From Clostridia bacterium (lineage in GTDB: Bacteria; Bacillota; Clostridia; Oscillospirales; CAG-272): a DNA stretch of 64,000 nucleotides. Position numbers and translations under genes: made by a program. Under the pieces are notes generated by a model. That model had not been told where the DNA came from and ran no database searches. It worked only from the letters and a program-made list of their open reading frames with translations. The stretch covers positions 1 to 64,000 of the forward strand of contig JAGASL010000006.1 of NCBI GenBank assembly GCA_017621755.1. Direction: 5' to 3'. This document shows positions 25,133 to 34,534 of the stretch, one piece after another; positions within the stretch are counted from its first letter, which is position 1, and each line of letters opens with the position of its first letter.

Positions 25133-25738
25133 ATGCCAAACTACGAACTCGAACAAAAATTCATGGCAGATGGTTTTTCGCTCATCTGCGGCGTTGACGA
25201 AGCAGGGCGCGGCCCACTCTCCGGCCCGGTATTTGCCGCCGCCTGCATTCTCCCGATCGGGCTTGAAATTCCCGGTCTGAACGATTCTAAAAAGCTGACA
25301 GCAAAAAAGCGCGAGCAGCTGTTTGACATCATTTGTCAAAGCGCCATTGCGTATGCCATTGCATCTGCCTCTCCAGCTGAGATCGATGAATTAAACATCC
25401 TTAATGCCGACATGCTGGCCATGCGCCGTGCCATCAGCATGCTTTCCCCCGCTGCTGATTTTGCGCTGATCGACGGAAATATTGCACGTGACATGCCTAT
25501 CCCGGCATATCCTGTCATCAAAGGCGATGCCATCTCTTGCTCGATTGCCGCTGCCAGCATTTTAGCAAAGGTGTCAAGAGATCGCATGTGCTTAGAGGAC
25601 GATGCCAATTACCCGGCATACGGCTTTGCCAAGCACAAGGGGTACGGCACCAAGGAACACATGGAGGCTTTGCATCGGCTTGGCCCATGTCCCATACATA
25701 GAAAATCCTTTCTTAAGTTTTTAGAAAAAGACAAATGA
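25133..25738 (+). CDS. rnhB: Ribonuclease HII
   Basis: Cuts RNA in RNA-DNA hybrids, including single ribonucleotides in DNA. The metal-binding motif CGVDEAGRGPLSGP places Asp22 and Glu23, and FALIDGN supplies a further aspartate. It has 201 residues. Its 3' end overlaps yraN by 4 nt (ATGA), so the two are translationally coupled. Confidence 0.96.
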   Translation: MPNYELEQKFMADGFSLICGVDEAGRGPLSGPVFAAACILPIGLEIPGLNDSKKLTAKKREQLFDIICQSAIAYAIASASPAEIDELNILNADMLAMRRAISMLSPAADFALIDGNIARDMPIPAYPVIKGDAISCSIAAASILAKVSRDRMCLEDDANYPAYGFAKHKGYGTKEHMEALHRLGPCPIHRKSFLKFLEKDK

Positions 25739-26124
25739 AAGAAGCAAAGCAAGGCGTAGGCGCCCTTGGAGAGGATGCTGCTGCAAAATATCTTAAGAAA
25801 AATCATTACCGCATCGTCGAACGCAACTATACAAGCGGCAAAAACGAAATAGACATCATTGCAGAAAACCGCGAGTTTTTGGTCTTTGTTGAAGTGAAAT
25901 CACGCACACATAGCGAAGATACGATTGCCCGCTTTGGGCGCGCATGCGAGGCGGTAGACGCCAGAAAGCAGCGTTGCCTTTTGGCAGCAGCACGCGCCTA
26001 CTGCGCGCAGAACACCACTAAAAAGAAGATACGCATGGACGTTGTGGAGGTGTACTTTCAAAACGCCGACACGCCCGTGCTGCATTCGATCCACCACATG
26101 CCGGATGCATTTCGCATAGAATAG
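25735..26124 (+). CDS. YraN/UPF0102 nuclease-fold protein
   Basis: A 129-residue protein with the restriction-endonuclease-like core of UPF0102: GEDAAAKYL, RNYTSGKNEIDIIAENREFLVFVEVKSR, containing the E-x-K type EVKSR motif near residues 55-59. The cellular role of the family is unsettled. Its start overlaps the rnhB stop codon, a common arrangement. Confidence 0.93.
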   Translation: MKEAKQGVGALGEDAAAKYLKKNHYRIVERNYTSGKNEIDIIAENREFLVFVEVKSRTHSEDTIARFGRACEAVDARKQRCLLAAARAYCAQNTTKKKIRMDVVEVYFQNADTPVLHSIHHMPDAFRIE

Positions 26125-26133
26125 GAGATATTT

Positions 26134-27024
26134 ATGAATCTTGTAGACCTGCATTGTGACACTCCCTACCGTATTTATGACCAAAAGCTCCCCTTTGATG
26201 ATGACAAGCTGCAGGTTTCCTCACGTAGGTTGTTTGCCTTTGACAACGTTACGCAAGTGTTTGCCTTTTGGAGCGATAAGCGCCTTTCCGACCAAGAAGC
26301 TTATGCCACATTCTGGGATATGCGTCGTGCTTTTTTGGAGGCATTGGAGGAAGCGCACCTCCCCCCACAGTTCACCTATCACCTGGCCGTAGAGGATGCG
26401 CGCCTGCTGTGCGGTAATATCGAACGGTTAGATATCCTGCACGGTGCCGGCGTTCGCATTTTAACGCTGATGTGGCACGGCTCTACCCTGATTGGTGGCG
26501 CCTGCGATACCGATGATCCTTTGATGCCCTTTGGCCACCAGGTAGTTCGTCGCTGCTTCGAGCTTGGCGTCATTCCCGACGTATCGCACGCTTCGCGCCG
26601 CTGCATCGAGGAAATTGCCGATATCGCAGCCAAATACAAAAAGCCCTTTATTGCCTCACATTCCAACGCGTATGCCGTTACACCGCACAACCGCAACCTG
26701 ACCGACTGGCATTTCGACCTGATTAAGAATGCTGACGGTGTTGTGGGCATCAGCATGGCACCACGCCACCTTTCCACAGGCGAGCGCTGCAGCATTGCAG
26801 ACGTGATCGCACACATCGAACACTTTTGCTCGCTTGGCGGTGAAAATCACATTTGCCTTGGCTGCGACTTCGACGGGATCGATGCCACGCCGGCCGGGCT
26901 TGAATATGTAGACCGTCTTCCCCGCCTGGCATCTGAAATGTCTCGCCTTGGCTACCGCGACGAACAGATCAACAAGATCTTTTTTGAAAACGCGCAGCGT
27001 TTCTTGTTCAAATACGTAAAATAA
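26134..27024 (+). CDS. M19 membrane dipeptidase
   Basis: Zinc dipeptidase of the renal-dipeptidase (M19) type, 296 residues. The N-terminal DLHCDT motif gives metal ligands His7 and Asp9; later LTLMWHG, DVSHAS and FIASHSNAYAV carry the other conserved histidines. It lacks a signal peptide and should be cytoplasmic. It is the last gene of the lepB operon. Confidence 0.93.
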   Translation: MNLVDLHCDTPYRIYDQKLPFDDDKLQVSSRRLFAFDNVTQVFAFWSDKRLSDQEAYATFWDMRRAFLEALEEAHLPPQFTYHLAVEDARLLCGNIERLDILHGAGVRILTLMWHGSTLIGGACDTDDPLMPFGHQVVRRCFELGVIPDVSHASRRCIEEIADIAAKYKKPFIASHSNAYAVTPHNRNLTDWHFDLIKNADGVVGISMAPRHLSTGERCSIADVIAHIEHFCSLGGENHICLGCDFDGIDATPAGLEYVDRLPRLASEMSRLGYRDEQINKIFFENAQRFLFKYVK

Positions 27025-27056
27025 AAAGCGGCAGACCGGACACATGCCGGTCTGCC
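27023..27056 (-). terminator. Terminator of the DUF1540 gene
   Basis: GGCAGACCGG (27030-27039) pairs with CCGGTCTGCC (27047-27056). The T-run (complement of 27023-27027) follows the stem only on the minus strand, but the stem may slow plus-strand transcription as well. Confidence 0.75.
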
Positions 27057-27067
27057 ATTCATGCAGA

Positions 27068-27250
27068 TTAAGACTCCTTCGGCTTGAAGGTAGCGCACAC
27101 CGTTTCGCTACTGGATAACGCATAGCTGGGACCTACAGCAATCTGCTCGGCCATGCAGCAGTTACCCCCCTCGTGGTATACACAATTGCGTACATCACAG
27201 ACAATTCCCTTGTTTGGCTTGCTGCTGCAGTCTTTTCTTTCGTTTTCCAT
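27068..27250 (-). CDS. DUF1540 small cysteine-rich protein
   Basis: A 60-residue protein with the DUF1540 pattern: CDVRNCVYHEGGNCCMAEQIAVG followed by ETVCATF, giving four to five cysteines suited to metal binding. The family is common in spore-forming Clostridia and has no agreed function. The ATG at 27250 is chosen because GGGAGG precedes it; a longer in-frame extension upstream has no ribosome binding site. It is divergent from the phosphoesterase gene. Confidence 0.85.
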   Translation of the reverse strand: MENERKDCSSKPNKGIVCDVRNCVYHEGGNCCMAEQIAVGPSYALSSSETVCATFKPKES

Positions 27251-27329
27251 GTTTTTTGTCCTCCCATCATTTGGATTTGCTATTATTCTGTCCGTGATTC
27301 GGAGATTTATACTATATTCGGAGTTTTTT

Positions 27330-28070
27330 ATGCTATATGTAATCGCAGATCTCCATCTTTCAACCATGGAAGGAATGAATAAATCCATGGAGATTTTCGG
27401 CCGTCGCTGGTCCGGCTACGTAGATAAGCTGCGTAAATGCTGGCATGCAGTGGTAGAACCGGAGGACAGCATTGTTATCCCCGGAGACATATCCTGGGCG
27501 CTATCGCTGCAGGATGCCGTTTGCGACCTTCACTTCTTGGATGAGCTTCCCGGCCATAAATATATCGGCAAGGGAAACCATGATTTTTGGTGGTCTACCG
27601 CCGCAAAAATGGAAAAGCTTTTTACTACAGAAGGAATCACCTCTATTTCTCTGCTGAACAACAACGCTTGGCTGTGTGAGAATGATTTTATTTTGTGCGG
27701 CACGCGCGGCTGGTACCAGGAGGAATCCTGCGATAACATGCCAAAGGAAGCTGATTTTGAAAAGCTGGTAGCGCGAGAGGCCATGCGTCTTCGCCTGAGC
27801 TTGGAGAGCGGAAAAGCCTTAGCAGCAGAAAACCCCGGCAGAGAAACGCTGGTCTTTTTACACTTTCCTCCCGTTTGGAACGGTCTACATTGCCAGCCCA
27901 TCTTAAGCCTGCTGCACGAATACCAGATCAAGCGGTGCTTTTTTGGGCACATCCATGGAAATTATACGGCACCGGCCAGTTTTCAAGAGGACGGTATACA
28001 ATTTTCTCTGATCGCAGCCGATTTTCTGAATTTCTCTCCTCGTCCCATTCTCCCCGAATATTTTATTTGA
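27330..28070 (+). CDS. Calcineurin-type metallophosphoesterase
   Basis: A 246-residue phosphoesterase with the family motifs in order: IADLHL (Asp7, His9), IPGDISW, GKGNHDFWW, FLHFPP and FFGHIHG. These form a dinuclear metal site. The substrate is unknown; relatives in Firmicutes are annotated as phosphohydrolases. The ATG at 27330 (MLYVIADLHL) has GGAG upstream; an earlier frame start overlaps the divergent DUF1540 gene and is rejected. Confidence 0.9.
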   Translation: MLYVIADLHLSTMEGMNKSMEIFGRRWSGYVDKLRKCWHAVVEPEDSIVIPGDISWALSLQDAVCDLHFLDELPGHKYIGKGNHDFWWSTAAKMEKLFTTEGITSISLLNNNAWLCENDFILCGTRGWYQEESCDNMPKEADFEKLVAREAMRLRLSLESGKALAAENPGRETLVFLHFPPVWNGLHCQPILSLLHEYQIKRCFFGHIHGNYTAPASFQEDGIQFSLIAADFLNFSPRPILPEYFI

Positions 28071-28110
28071 TCAAAAACAAGCAAAACATAACAAAAATAG
28101 CAAAATCTGC

Positions 28111-28139
28111 TTGACAAAGCTATCTTTGTGCTGTAAAAT
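28111..28139 (+). promoter_or_regulatory. Promoter of the tig-clpP-clpX operon
   Basis: TTGACA (28111-28116), 17-nt spacer, TAAAAT (28134-28139), about 50 nt before the tig start. Confidence 0.8.
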
Positions 28140-28191
28140 AATATAGATGTAATTTTATAAAATATCCATTTTACTTTCGGAGGAAAAAAAC

Positions 28192-29475
28192 ATGAGTCTG
28201 ACCAAAAAAACCAAATCCAAGGCTGTAAAAAACCAGTACGAGCTGGAAATCTCGGTAGATAGCGAAACCTTTGCTGCCGCCGTTGATGCTGCCTATCGCA
28301 AGAATGCTGAGAAGATCAACGTTCCCGGCTTCCGCAAGGGCAAGGCTCCCCGTGCGCTGATTGAAAAGATGTACGGCAAGGGCGTATTTTATGAGGATGC
28401 CATCAACGCCTGCATTCCTGATGCCTACGAGGAAGCTATCAAGGAATCCAAGCTGGACGTTGTAGGCCAGCCTGATTTCGATGTTGTTTCTGCTGACAAT
28501 AACGGGCTTGTACTGAAGGCTGTTGTTTTTGTAAAGCCTGACGTGAAGATCGAAAACTACCTGGGTATCGAAGTCGAGAAGAAGGTTGCCGAGGTGACCG
28601 ATGAGGACGTAGAGGCCGAGATTACCCGTGCCCGCGAGCGCAACTCTCGCATTATTGACGTAACCGACCGTGCAGCCAAGCTGGAGGACAGCGTTAACAT
28701 TGATTTTGACGGTTCTGTTGACGGCGTGCCCTTTGATGGCGGCAAGGCCGAAAAGTTTGATCTGAAGCTAGGCTCCGGCCAGTTTATCCCGGGCTTCGAG
28801 GATCAGGTTGTTGGTCACGCCATCGGTGATGAATTTGACGTTAACGTCACCTTCCCCGCTGACTACCACGCAGAGAACCTGGCCGGCAAGGCCGCCGTAT
28901 TCAAGGTAAAGCTGAACGGCATCAAGGAGACCGAGCTGCCTGCTGCTGACGACGAGTTTGCAAAAGACGTTTCGGAATTTGATACCTTTGCTGAATATAG
29001 CGCCGACGTACGGGCAAAACTTCAGGAGAGAAATGAAAAGACCGCCGAGAACGAGTTTGAGGAAAAGCTGATCGATGCCCTGATCGAGAAGCTGGAGGCA
29101 GATATTCCCGAGGTTATGTTCGTAGAAGAGACCGACAATTTTGTACGCGACTACGAAAACCGCATGAGAATGCAGGGTCTGGATCTAGAGACTTACTTCA
29201 AGTTTACCGGCATGAACCTTGACGGTCTGCGCCAGCAGCTGCGTCCGCAGGCTGAAAAGCAGGTAAAGGTTCGCCTGGCTCTTGAAAAGATCGCTAAGCA
29301 GGAGAAGCTGACTGCCGCAGCAAAGGAGATCGAGGCTGAGTATAAGAAGATCGCTGATTCCTACAACATGCCCGTAGAAAAGGTAAAAGAGTTGATTGCA
29401 AAGGAAAACCTGGCCGCCGACCTGAAGGTAAAGGCCGCTATTGACCTGGTGAAGGAAAAGGCAATCATTAAGTAA
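28192..29475 (+). CDS. tig: Trigger factor
   Basis: Ribosome-bound chaperone with peptidyl-prolyl isomerase activity that shields nascent chains. The 427 residues include the ribosome-binding signature [12 protein letters not shown] (residues 44-55), the FKBP-like domain around 150-245 ([29 protein letters not shown]) and a helical C-terminal domain. AGGAGG precedes the ATG. It leads the conserved tig-clpP-clpX operon. Confidence 0.97.
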   Translation: MSLTKKTKSKAVKNQYELEISVDSETFAAAVDAAYRKNAEKINVPGFRKGKAPRALIEKMYGKGVFYEDAINACIPDAYEEAIKESKLDVVGQPDFDVVSADNNGLVLKAVVFVKPDVKIENYLGIEVEKKVAEVTDEDVEAEITRARERNSRIIDVTDRAAKLEDSVNIDFDGSVDGVPFDGGKAEKFDLKLGSGQFIPGFEDQVVGHAIGDEFDVNVTFPADYHAENLAGKAAVFKVKLNGIKETELPAADDEFAKDVSEFDTFAEYSADVRAKLQERNEKTAENEFEEKLIDALIEKLEADIPEVMFVEETDNFVRDYENRMRMQGLDLETYFKFTGMNLDGLRQQLRPQAEKQVKVRLALEKIAKQEKLTAAAKEIEAEYKKIADSYNMPVEKVKELIAKENLAADLKVKAAIDLVKEKAIIK

Positions 29476-29504
29476 TATCCGCACACGCAAAAGGAGGAAC
29501 CCCC

Positions 29505-30089
29505 ATGGCATTGGTACCAATGGTCATTGAAGAAACCAACCGCGGCGAACGGTCTTTTGATATCTATTCCCGTTTGCTGAATGACCGTATTATTTTTCTT
29601 GCTGATGAAGTGAATGACACAACTGCATCTTTAGTTGTAGCACAAATGTTGTATCTCGAATCGGTTGACCCTGACAAGGATATCAACTTCTATATCAACA
29701 GCCCGGGCGGCTCTATCAGCGCCGGCATGGCGATTTATGATACGATGAATTACATCAAATGTGACGTGTCTACAATTTGCATTGGCATGGCTGCCAGCAT
29801 GGGGGCCTTTCTTCTCGCCGCTGGAACGAAAGGCAAGCGTTTGGCGCTGCCAAACAGCGAAATTATGATCCACCAGCCCTTAGGCGGCATGCAAGGTCAG
29901 GCATCGGATATCAAGATCCATGCCGATCATATTTTGCGCATTCGCGACAAAATGAATCGCATTCTTTCTGAAAAGACCGGAAAACCGCTTGAGGCCATTA
30001 TAGCCGACACCGAGCGCGATAATTTCATGACTGCCGACCAGGCCGCCGCATATGGCTTGATCGACAAGGTGATCGAAAAGAGAAACTAA
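29505..30089 (+). CDS. clpP: ATP-dependent Clp protease proteolytic subunit
   Basis: Self-compartmentalising serine protease that degrades proteins delivered by ClpX and other Clp ATPases. The 194 residues carry the triad Ser98 (GMAASMG), His123 (MIHQPLGG) and Asp172. A short N-terminal propeptide may be processed. AAAGGAGG precedes the ATG. A ClpE-type partner is encoded at 44.9 kb. Confidence 0.97.
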   Translation: MALVPMVIEETNRGERSFDIYSRLLNDRIIFLADEVNDTTASLVVAQMLYLESVDPDKDINFYINSPGGSISAGMAIYDTMNYIKCDVSTICIGMAASMGAFLLAAGTKGKRLALPNSEIMIHQPLGGMQGQASDIKIHADHILRIRDKMNRILSEKTGKPLEAIIADTERDNFMTADQAAAYGLIDKVIEKRN

Positions 30090-30103
30090 TCTGAGGTAAA
30101 TTC

Positions 30104-31438
30104 ATGTCTACTCCCACCACCCAAGACGGCCACACGCCACGCTGCTGTGGCTTTTGCGGAAGAAGTGAGGATCAGGTTTTATTCTTGATTCCCTCCCCCC
30201 GCAACAACAATTTTTATATTTGCGATGACTGCGTGGATGCATGCTCGGATTTTTTGAACGCCTCAGATGAATTAACTGCCGCAGCCACGGAGACGGCCCT
30301 TTCCTACGAAACGCTACCCAAGCCGATGGAAATCAAAAGCATGCTGGATAGCTATGTAATCGGCCAGGACGAGGCAAAGCGAGTATTAGCCGTATCAGTT
30401 TACAATCACTACAAGCGCATCCTTTCCAAAGAGAAGAAAAACGGCAACACGCGGCGCAACAGCCAAGCTACAGCAAGCGAAGCCGAAGAAGAAACGGTTG
30501 AAATTCAAAAAAGCAACGTTCTCCTTCTCGGCCCTACCGGTGTTGGAAAAACCTATCTGGCCCAGACCTTGGCGCACAGCTTTCAGGTTCCTTTCGCCAT
30601 TGCCGATGCTACCACATTGACCGAAGCAGGCTACGTTGGTGAAGATGTTGAGAACATTCTTCTTCGTTTAATTCAAGCCGCCGACTATGACGTCTCTTTA
30701 GCCGAAAAAGGCATCATCTATATCGATGAGATTGACAAGATCTCGCGTAAGGGTGAAAACACCTCTATCACGCGCGACGTTTCCGGCGAGGGTGTGCAGC
30801 AAGCCCTGCTGAAAATTTTAGAGGGCACCGTGGCCAACGTACCACCGCAAGGCGGTAGAAAACACCCCAATCAAGAATTTATTCAGATCAACACAGAAAA
30901 CATTCTCTTTATTTGCGGCGGCGCCTTTGACGGTCTTGAAAAGATTATTGAAAAGCGCAAGGGCACGCAGGCTATTGGGTTTGGCGGTGAAATTTCAAAC
31001 CGCAAAAACAAGTTAGCAAAGGGTGTTTTCCGTGACGTGCAATCGCACGATATTGTTAAGTTTGGTATTATTCCTGAGTTGGTAGGTCGATTGCCTGTTA
31101 TTGTAACGCTGGAAAATTTAGACAAGGAGGCCTTGGTGCGCATTATGCGCGATCCCAAGAACTCCCTATCCAAGCAATACAAAAAGTTGTTTGAGTTAGA
31201 CGGCGTTACGCTATCCTTTACCGACGAGGCTTATGATGCGATTGCCGCACAAGCCATCGAACGCGAGATCGGAGCAAGAGGCCTTCGCTCAATCATGGAA
31301 AACATGATGATGCAGCTTATGTACGAGATCCCCTCCCGTTCTGATATTTCTGCCGTTACCATTACGGCCGATTACGTAAACGGCAAGGGTGAGCCGCTTT
31401 ACACATTCTGCAAAACAGAAGAAACTGCTGCTGTATAA
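30104..31438 (+). CDS. clpX: ATP-dependent Clp protease ATPase subunit ClpX
   Basis: Hexameric unfoldase that feeds substrates into ClpP. The N-terminal zinc-binding domain has cysteines at about 15, 18, 40 and 43; Walker A is GPTGVGKT (143-150), Walker [11 protein letters not shown], and the pore and sensor regions follow. At 444 residues it is full length. The gene lies 14 nt after clpP and ends at a strong terminator. Confidence 0.97.
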   Translation: MSTPTTQDGHTPRCCGFCGRSEDQVLFLIPSPRNNNFYICDDCVDACSDFLNASDELTAAATETALSYETLPKPMEIKSMLDSYVIGQDEAKRVLAVSVYNHYKRILSKEKKNGNTRRNSQATASEAEEETVEIQKSNVLLLGPTGVGKTYLAQTLAHSFQVPFAIADATTLTEAGYVGEDVENILLRLIQAADYDVSLAEKGIIYIDEIDKISRKGENTSITRDVSGEGVQQALLKILEGTVANVPPQGGRKHPNQEFIQINTENILFICGGAFDGLEKIIEKRKGTQAIGFGGEISNRKNKLAKGVFRDVQSHDIVKFGIIPELVGRLPVIVTLENLDKEALVRIMRDPKNSLSKQYKKLFELDGVTLSFTDEAYDAIAAQAIEREIGARGLRSIMENMMMQLMYEIPSRSDISAVTITADYVNGKGEPLYTFCKTEETAAV

Positions 31439-31441
31439 CAC

Positions 31442-31480
31442 AAAGGCACTTGCCGTCTTTTTGCTGCAAGTGCCTTTTGC
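31442..31480 (+). terminator. Terminator of tig-clpP-clpX
   Basis: AAAGGCACTTGC (31442-31453) pairs with GCAAGTGCCTTT (31466-31477), followed by TGCCTTTCTTTT. Confidence 0.85.
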
Positions 31481-31499
31481 CTTTCTTTTATAAATAATC

Positions 31500-31536
31500 A
31501 AAAAAGCGAAAGAGGTTTTCCCTCTTTCGCTTTTGT
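31500..31536. terminator. Second terminator, serving the binding-lipoprotein gene
   Basis: AAAAGCGAAAGAGG (31502-31515) pairs with CCTCTTTCGCTTTT (31521-31534) with a TTTTC loop; T-runs exist on both strands. Confidence 0.85.
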
Positions 31537-31544
31537 TTCAATTA

Positions 31545-33197
31545 TTAAGTCAAATCACCAAACGTATCTGTCCACCACTGGGAAAGTGCACCGGCCAAGG
31601 AACCGAGATCAAAATCGCCGGAACTGGTAAAGGTGTTTGTCAGTTCAGCAAAATACGAGGTGGAAGAGATCTCTGCGCTGGCAACAGCGAGATAATTCTC
31701 AAACTCGCTCATCGTTTCGCACGCATACAGGCGATCAAAGTAGAGGCCCGAAATTTCAGACATCTGCTCCCAAGCATCAGCATCTACTTCCTTCAAAGCA
31801 GAGCTTGCGCCGTATACACCGGAAAGCAGGGACTGCAGATTCTGCTGCTTTGCCGTCTCCCAAAGATCAAGCGGCATGCCCTCTTCAGGATAAGCCATCA
31901 TTACGTTGCCGGTGTAAGCAATGTTCATCATGTAATCCTGATTCAAGCGCTTAACGGCACCGTCATCATTCAGAAAATAATGGGTTCCCTCTACACCGTA
32001 TTGCAGAACGTTGCGCAGCTCGCTATCGCAGGTCAGATCCTTAATGATCTCCATAGAACGCTGCTCGCTTACCGTATAGCTGCTGATCGCAAACATGGAG
32101 CTAAATACGTCGGTATCCTCCAGACGAGGATATGCCAGCGGAACTACATAGTAATCATCGCTGTACTGCTCATAAAGAGAATAATCGCCGGTCAAAACAC
32201 CAACGCCGAAGCTTTCCTGCGTGGTCTTGAAGTACCCATTCTCCTTGCAGTAGAACATCTCCTGCATGAAGGACTTGTAGCTGCCGGCAGCAAAGAGATT
32301 AGAAACAACAGGGGCGAAGGCGGGTCCGCATTCGATCGTTGCCGTAGGATACAGAGTCGAGATAACCGACTTGCCGCTTGCATCCTTATTCCAATACTTA
32401 ACAAGCGGATAATCGGCCATGCCATACATAGGCGCGATAACACTGGTATCCTCCTTTTCAGCGATCAGATCGATCAGCTGAGCAGCAGGTGTGCCAACGC
32501 CAAAGGAGGTGAAGGTGGCAGGATCGAAGTAATACTTATCAGCCATCTCACGGTTTACCATGAGGAAGGTGTATTCACCGATCATCTGGTTGTTCGGAAC
32601 GGCAAAAAATTCTTTGTTCTTTGCTTCGCCATCCTTACTTACCTTGGAATTCTCCAAAATGTTATTATAAACGTAACGGCCAATGATCTTGTACGTATTC
32701 GTCAGTGCATCGTTTAGAGAAAGCAGGCGCTCTTTCTTTACGTATTCCATCAGCATATCCTCGCCTGTGATCAGCAGGATATCCATCTGGTATGTACCAA
32801 CCTCGGGATAATCAAGAACCAGCATGCCGTCGTCATCCAACTTATAGGATTCCTCTTTCGTTACCGGCTTGATTGGCGTACCCTCCGGGCGGCTATCAAC
32901 CTTCTTGAAGTGCGCATCTACCTTCGCCTTATACTCATCTTCCGTGCAGAATACCAGATCAACGTGCGTGGTATACTTCGTCTCGGTCAAATCGTTAAAG
33001 GCCTTTTCAACTGCAGCCTCCGTCTCTGCTGACAGCTTGTTTTCGGAAATGATCCACATGCTGATGGTAACAGCCTCGCGCGATGTGTTGACGTTGGAAT
33101 TGGTATCTACTTCCTCTTCCTCAGCACAACCGCTCAGCATCCCTGCAGTGAAAACCATCGCAAGACAGAGCAACAGGCATAACAATTTTTTCTTCAT
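31545..33197 (-). CDS. Orphan extracellular solute-binding lipoprotein
   Basis: A large (550-residue) secreted lipoprotein resembling ABC solute-binding proteins. The signal peptide ends at lipobox LSGC (Cys24), followed by an acidic EEEEVDTN linker. Hydrophobic and aromatic patches such as VTISMWIISENKL fit a periplasmic-binding fold, but the ligand is unknown. AGGAGG precedes the ATG at 33197, ruling out an ATG 11 codons earlier. It is monocistronic: no permease or ATPase gene is next to it. Confidence 0.75.
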   Translation of the reverse strand: MKKKLLCLLLCLAMVFTAGMLSGCAEEEEVDTNSNVNTSREAVTISMWIISENKLSAETEAAVEKAFNDLTETKYTTHVDLVFCTEDEYKAKVDAHFKKVDSRPEGTPIKPVTKEESYKLDDDGMLVLDYPEVGTYQMDILLITGEDMLMEYVKKERLLSLNDALTNTYKIIGRYVYNNILENSKVSKDGEAKNKEFFAVPNNQMIGEYTFLMVNREMADKYYFDPATFTSFGVGTPAAQLIDLIAEKEDTSVIAPMYGMADYPLVKYWNKDASGKSVISTLYPTATIECGPAFAPVVSNLFAAGSYKSFMQEMFYCKENGYFKTTQESFGVGVLTGDYSLYEQYSDDYYVVPLAYPRLEDTDVFSSMFAISSYTVSEQRSMEIIKDLTCDSELRNVLQYGVEGTHYFLNDDGAVKRLNQDYMMNIAYTGNVMMAYPEEGMPLDLWETAKQQNLQSLLSGVYGASSALKEVDADAWEQMSEISGLYFDRLYACETMSEFENYLAVASAEISSTSYFAELTNTFTSSGDFDLGSLAGALSQWWTDTFGDLT

Positions 33198-33255
33198 ATG
33201 TGTCCTCCTGGAAATCAAAAGCGCCCTCAAGCGAGCCTTGTCTAATCACTATATT

Positions 33256-33284
33256 ATTTTACTACATCTTTGTCAGAATGTCAA
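33256..33284 (-). promoter_or_regulatory. Promoter of the binding-lipoprotein gene
   Basis: On the minus strand: TTGACA (33284-33279), 17-nt spacer, TAAAAT (33261-33256). The elements are identical to those of the tig promoter. Confidence 0.8.
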
Positions 33285-33409
33285 GGTCATTTCGGCTTTC
33301 AACTATGATTTTTTTGTGAATTTTGCCGACCAATACATCCTTTACCAAGATGGCATTGGCAAAGTGCACAAAAGCGGGGTTCTATTTTTGTACAACACCA
33401 CCAACAGGA

Positions 33410-34495
33410 TTATTCGAGGTAGTCGCGCAGCAGCTTCGAGCGGCTGGGATGACGAAGCTTTCTCAGCGCCTTTGCCTCTATCTGACGAATACGCTCACGC
33501 GTAATATTGAACTCCTTGCCTACCTCCTCCAGGGTGCGAGCACGGCCATCCTCTAAGCCAAAGCGAAGCTTCAAAACCTGCTCCTCACGAGGGGTCAACG
33601 TACGAAGAACAGAGCAAAGCTGCTCACGCAGGAGCGAATAGGAAGCGGTATCGGCCGGTGCCGGAGAATCGTTGTCCTCTACAAAATCGCCCAGATGGCT
33701 ATCCTCTTCCTCGCCAATCGGCGTTTCTAAGGATACCGGATCCTGCGCGATCTTCATAATCTCGCGCACCTTGTCGGTCGACATGCCGATCTTTTCTGCA
33801 ATCTCCTCCGAGGTGGGTTCTCTTCCCAGCTCCTGCAGCAGCTGGCGCGCCGTGCGGGATACCTTGTGAATCGTTTCTACCATGTGCACCGGAATACGGA
33901 TCGTCCGCGCCTGGTCTGCAATCGCGCGGGTGATTGCCTGGCGAATCCACCACGTTGCGTAGGTAGAAAACTTATATCCCTTATGATAGTCAAACTTTTC
34001 AACCGCCTTCATCAGACCAAGATTTCCCTCCTGGATCAGATCAAGGAAATACATGCCCTTACCCACATGACGCTTGGCAATGCTGACAACCAGACGCAGG
34101 TTTGCCTCAACCAGCTCGTCCTTCGCTTGCTTATCACCAAGAGCAATCCGCTCAGCCAGATACATTTCACGCTCGCTGTTCAGAAGCGGAATTTTGCCGA
34201 TCTCCTTCAGGTACATGCGAACCGGATCGTCAATGGCAAGGCCCTCCTGCGCCAAGAGCTTTTCCATCTCCTCGGCGCTTGAAAAGCTCTCCGACTCTGC
34301 ATCCCCGCCTTCACCAAACGGCTGCGCATCACCCTCGCCAACACCGTTACTTTCAAGCGACTCATAGATCTTCTCCATCTGTTCGATATCATAATCGATA
34401 TCCTCCAGAACCTCCATAATGTCGCTGCTGGTGATCGAGCCGGCGCCGGTCTGCTCAATAATCTCGTTTACATCCAATTTTTTCCCATCACTCAT
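33410..34495 (-). CDS. rpoD: Primary sigma factor (SigA/RpoD)
   Basis: Housekeeping sigma subunit of RNA polymerase, 361 residues. Region 1.1 is short and acidic. Region 2 is evident from [37 protein letters not shown] and region 4.2 from [27 protein letters not shown]. The many TTGACA-17-TATAAT promoters in this window suit it. It follows dnaG by 39 nt, the usual Firmicute arrangement. No clear terminator follows. Confidence 0.97.
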   Translation of the reverse strand: MSDGKKLDVNEIIEQTGAGSITSSDIMEVLEDIDYDIEQMEKIYESLESNGVGEGDAQPFGEGGDAESESFSSAEEMEKLLAQEGLAIDDPVRMYLKEIGKIPLLNSEREMYLAERIALGDKQAKDELVEANLRLVVSIAKRHVGKGMYFLDLIQEGNLGLMKAVEKFDYHKGYKFSTYATWWIRQAITRAIADQARTIRIPVHMVETIHKVSRTARQLLQELGREPTSEEIAEKIGMSTDKVREIMKIAQDPVSLETPIGEEEDSHLGDFVEDNDSPAPADTASYSLLREQLCSVLRTLTPREEQVLKLRFGLEDGRARTLEEVGKEFNITRERIRQIEAKALRKLRHPSRSKLLRDYLE

Positions 34496-34534
34496 GATTT
34501 GAACCTCTTTTATTTGTCATTTACTTTGTTGTAT

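Noticed and set aside
31533..32717. 394-codon open frame antisense to the binding-lipoprotein gene
   Set aside because: The opposite strand has a lipoprotein signal peptide, promoter, ribosome binding site and terminator; this frame has none of these and unnatural composition.
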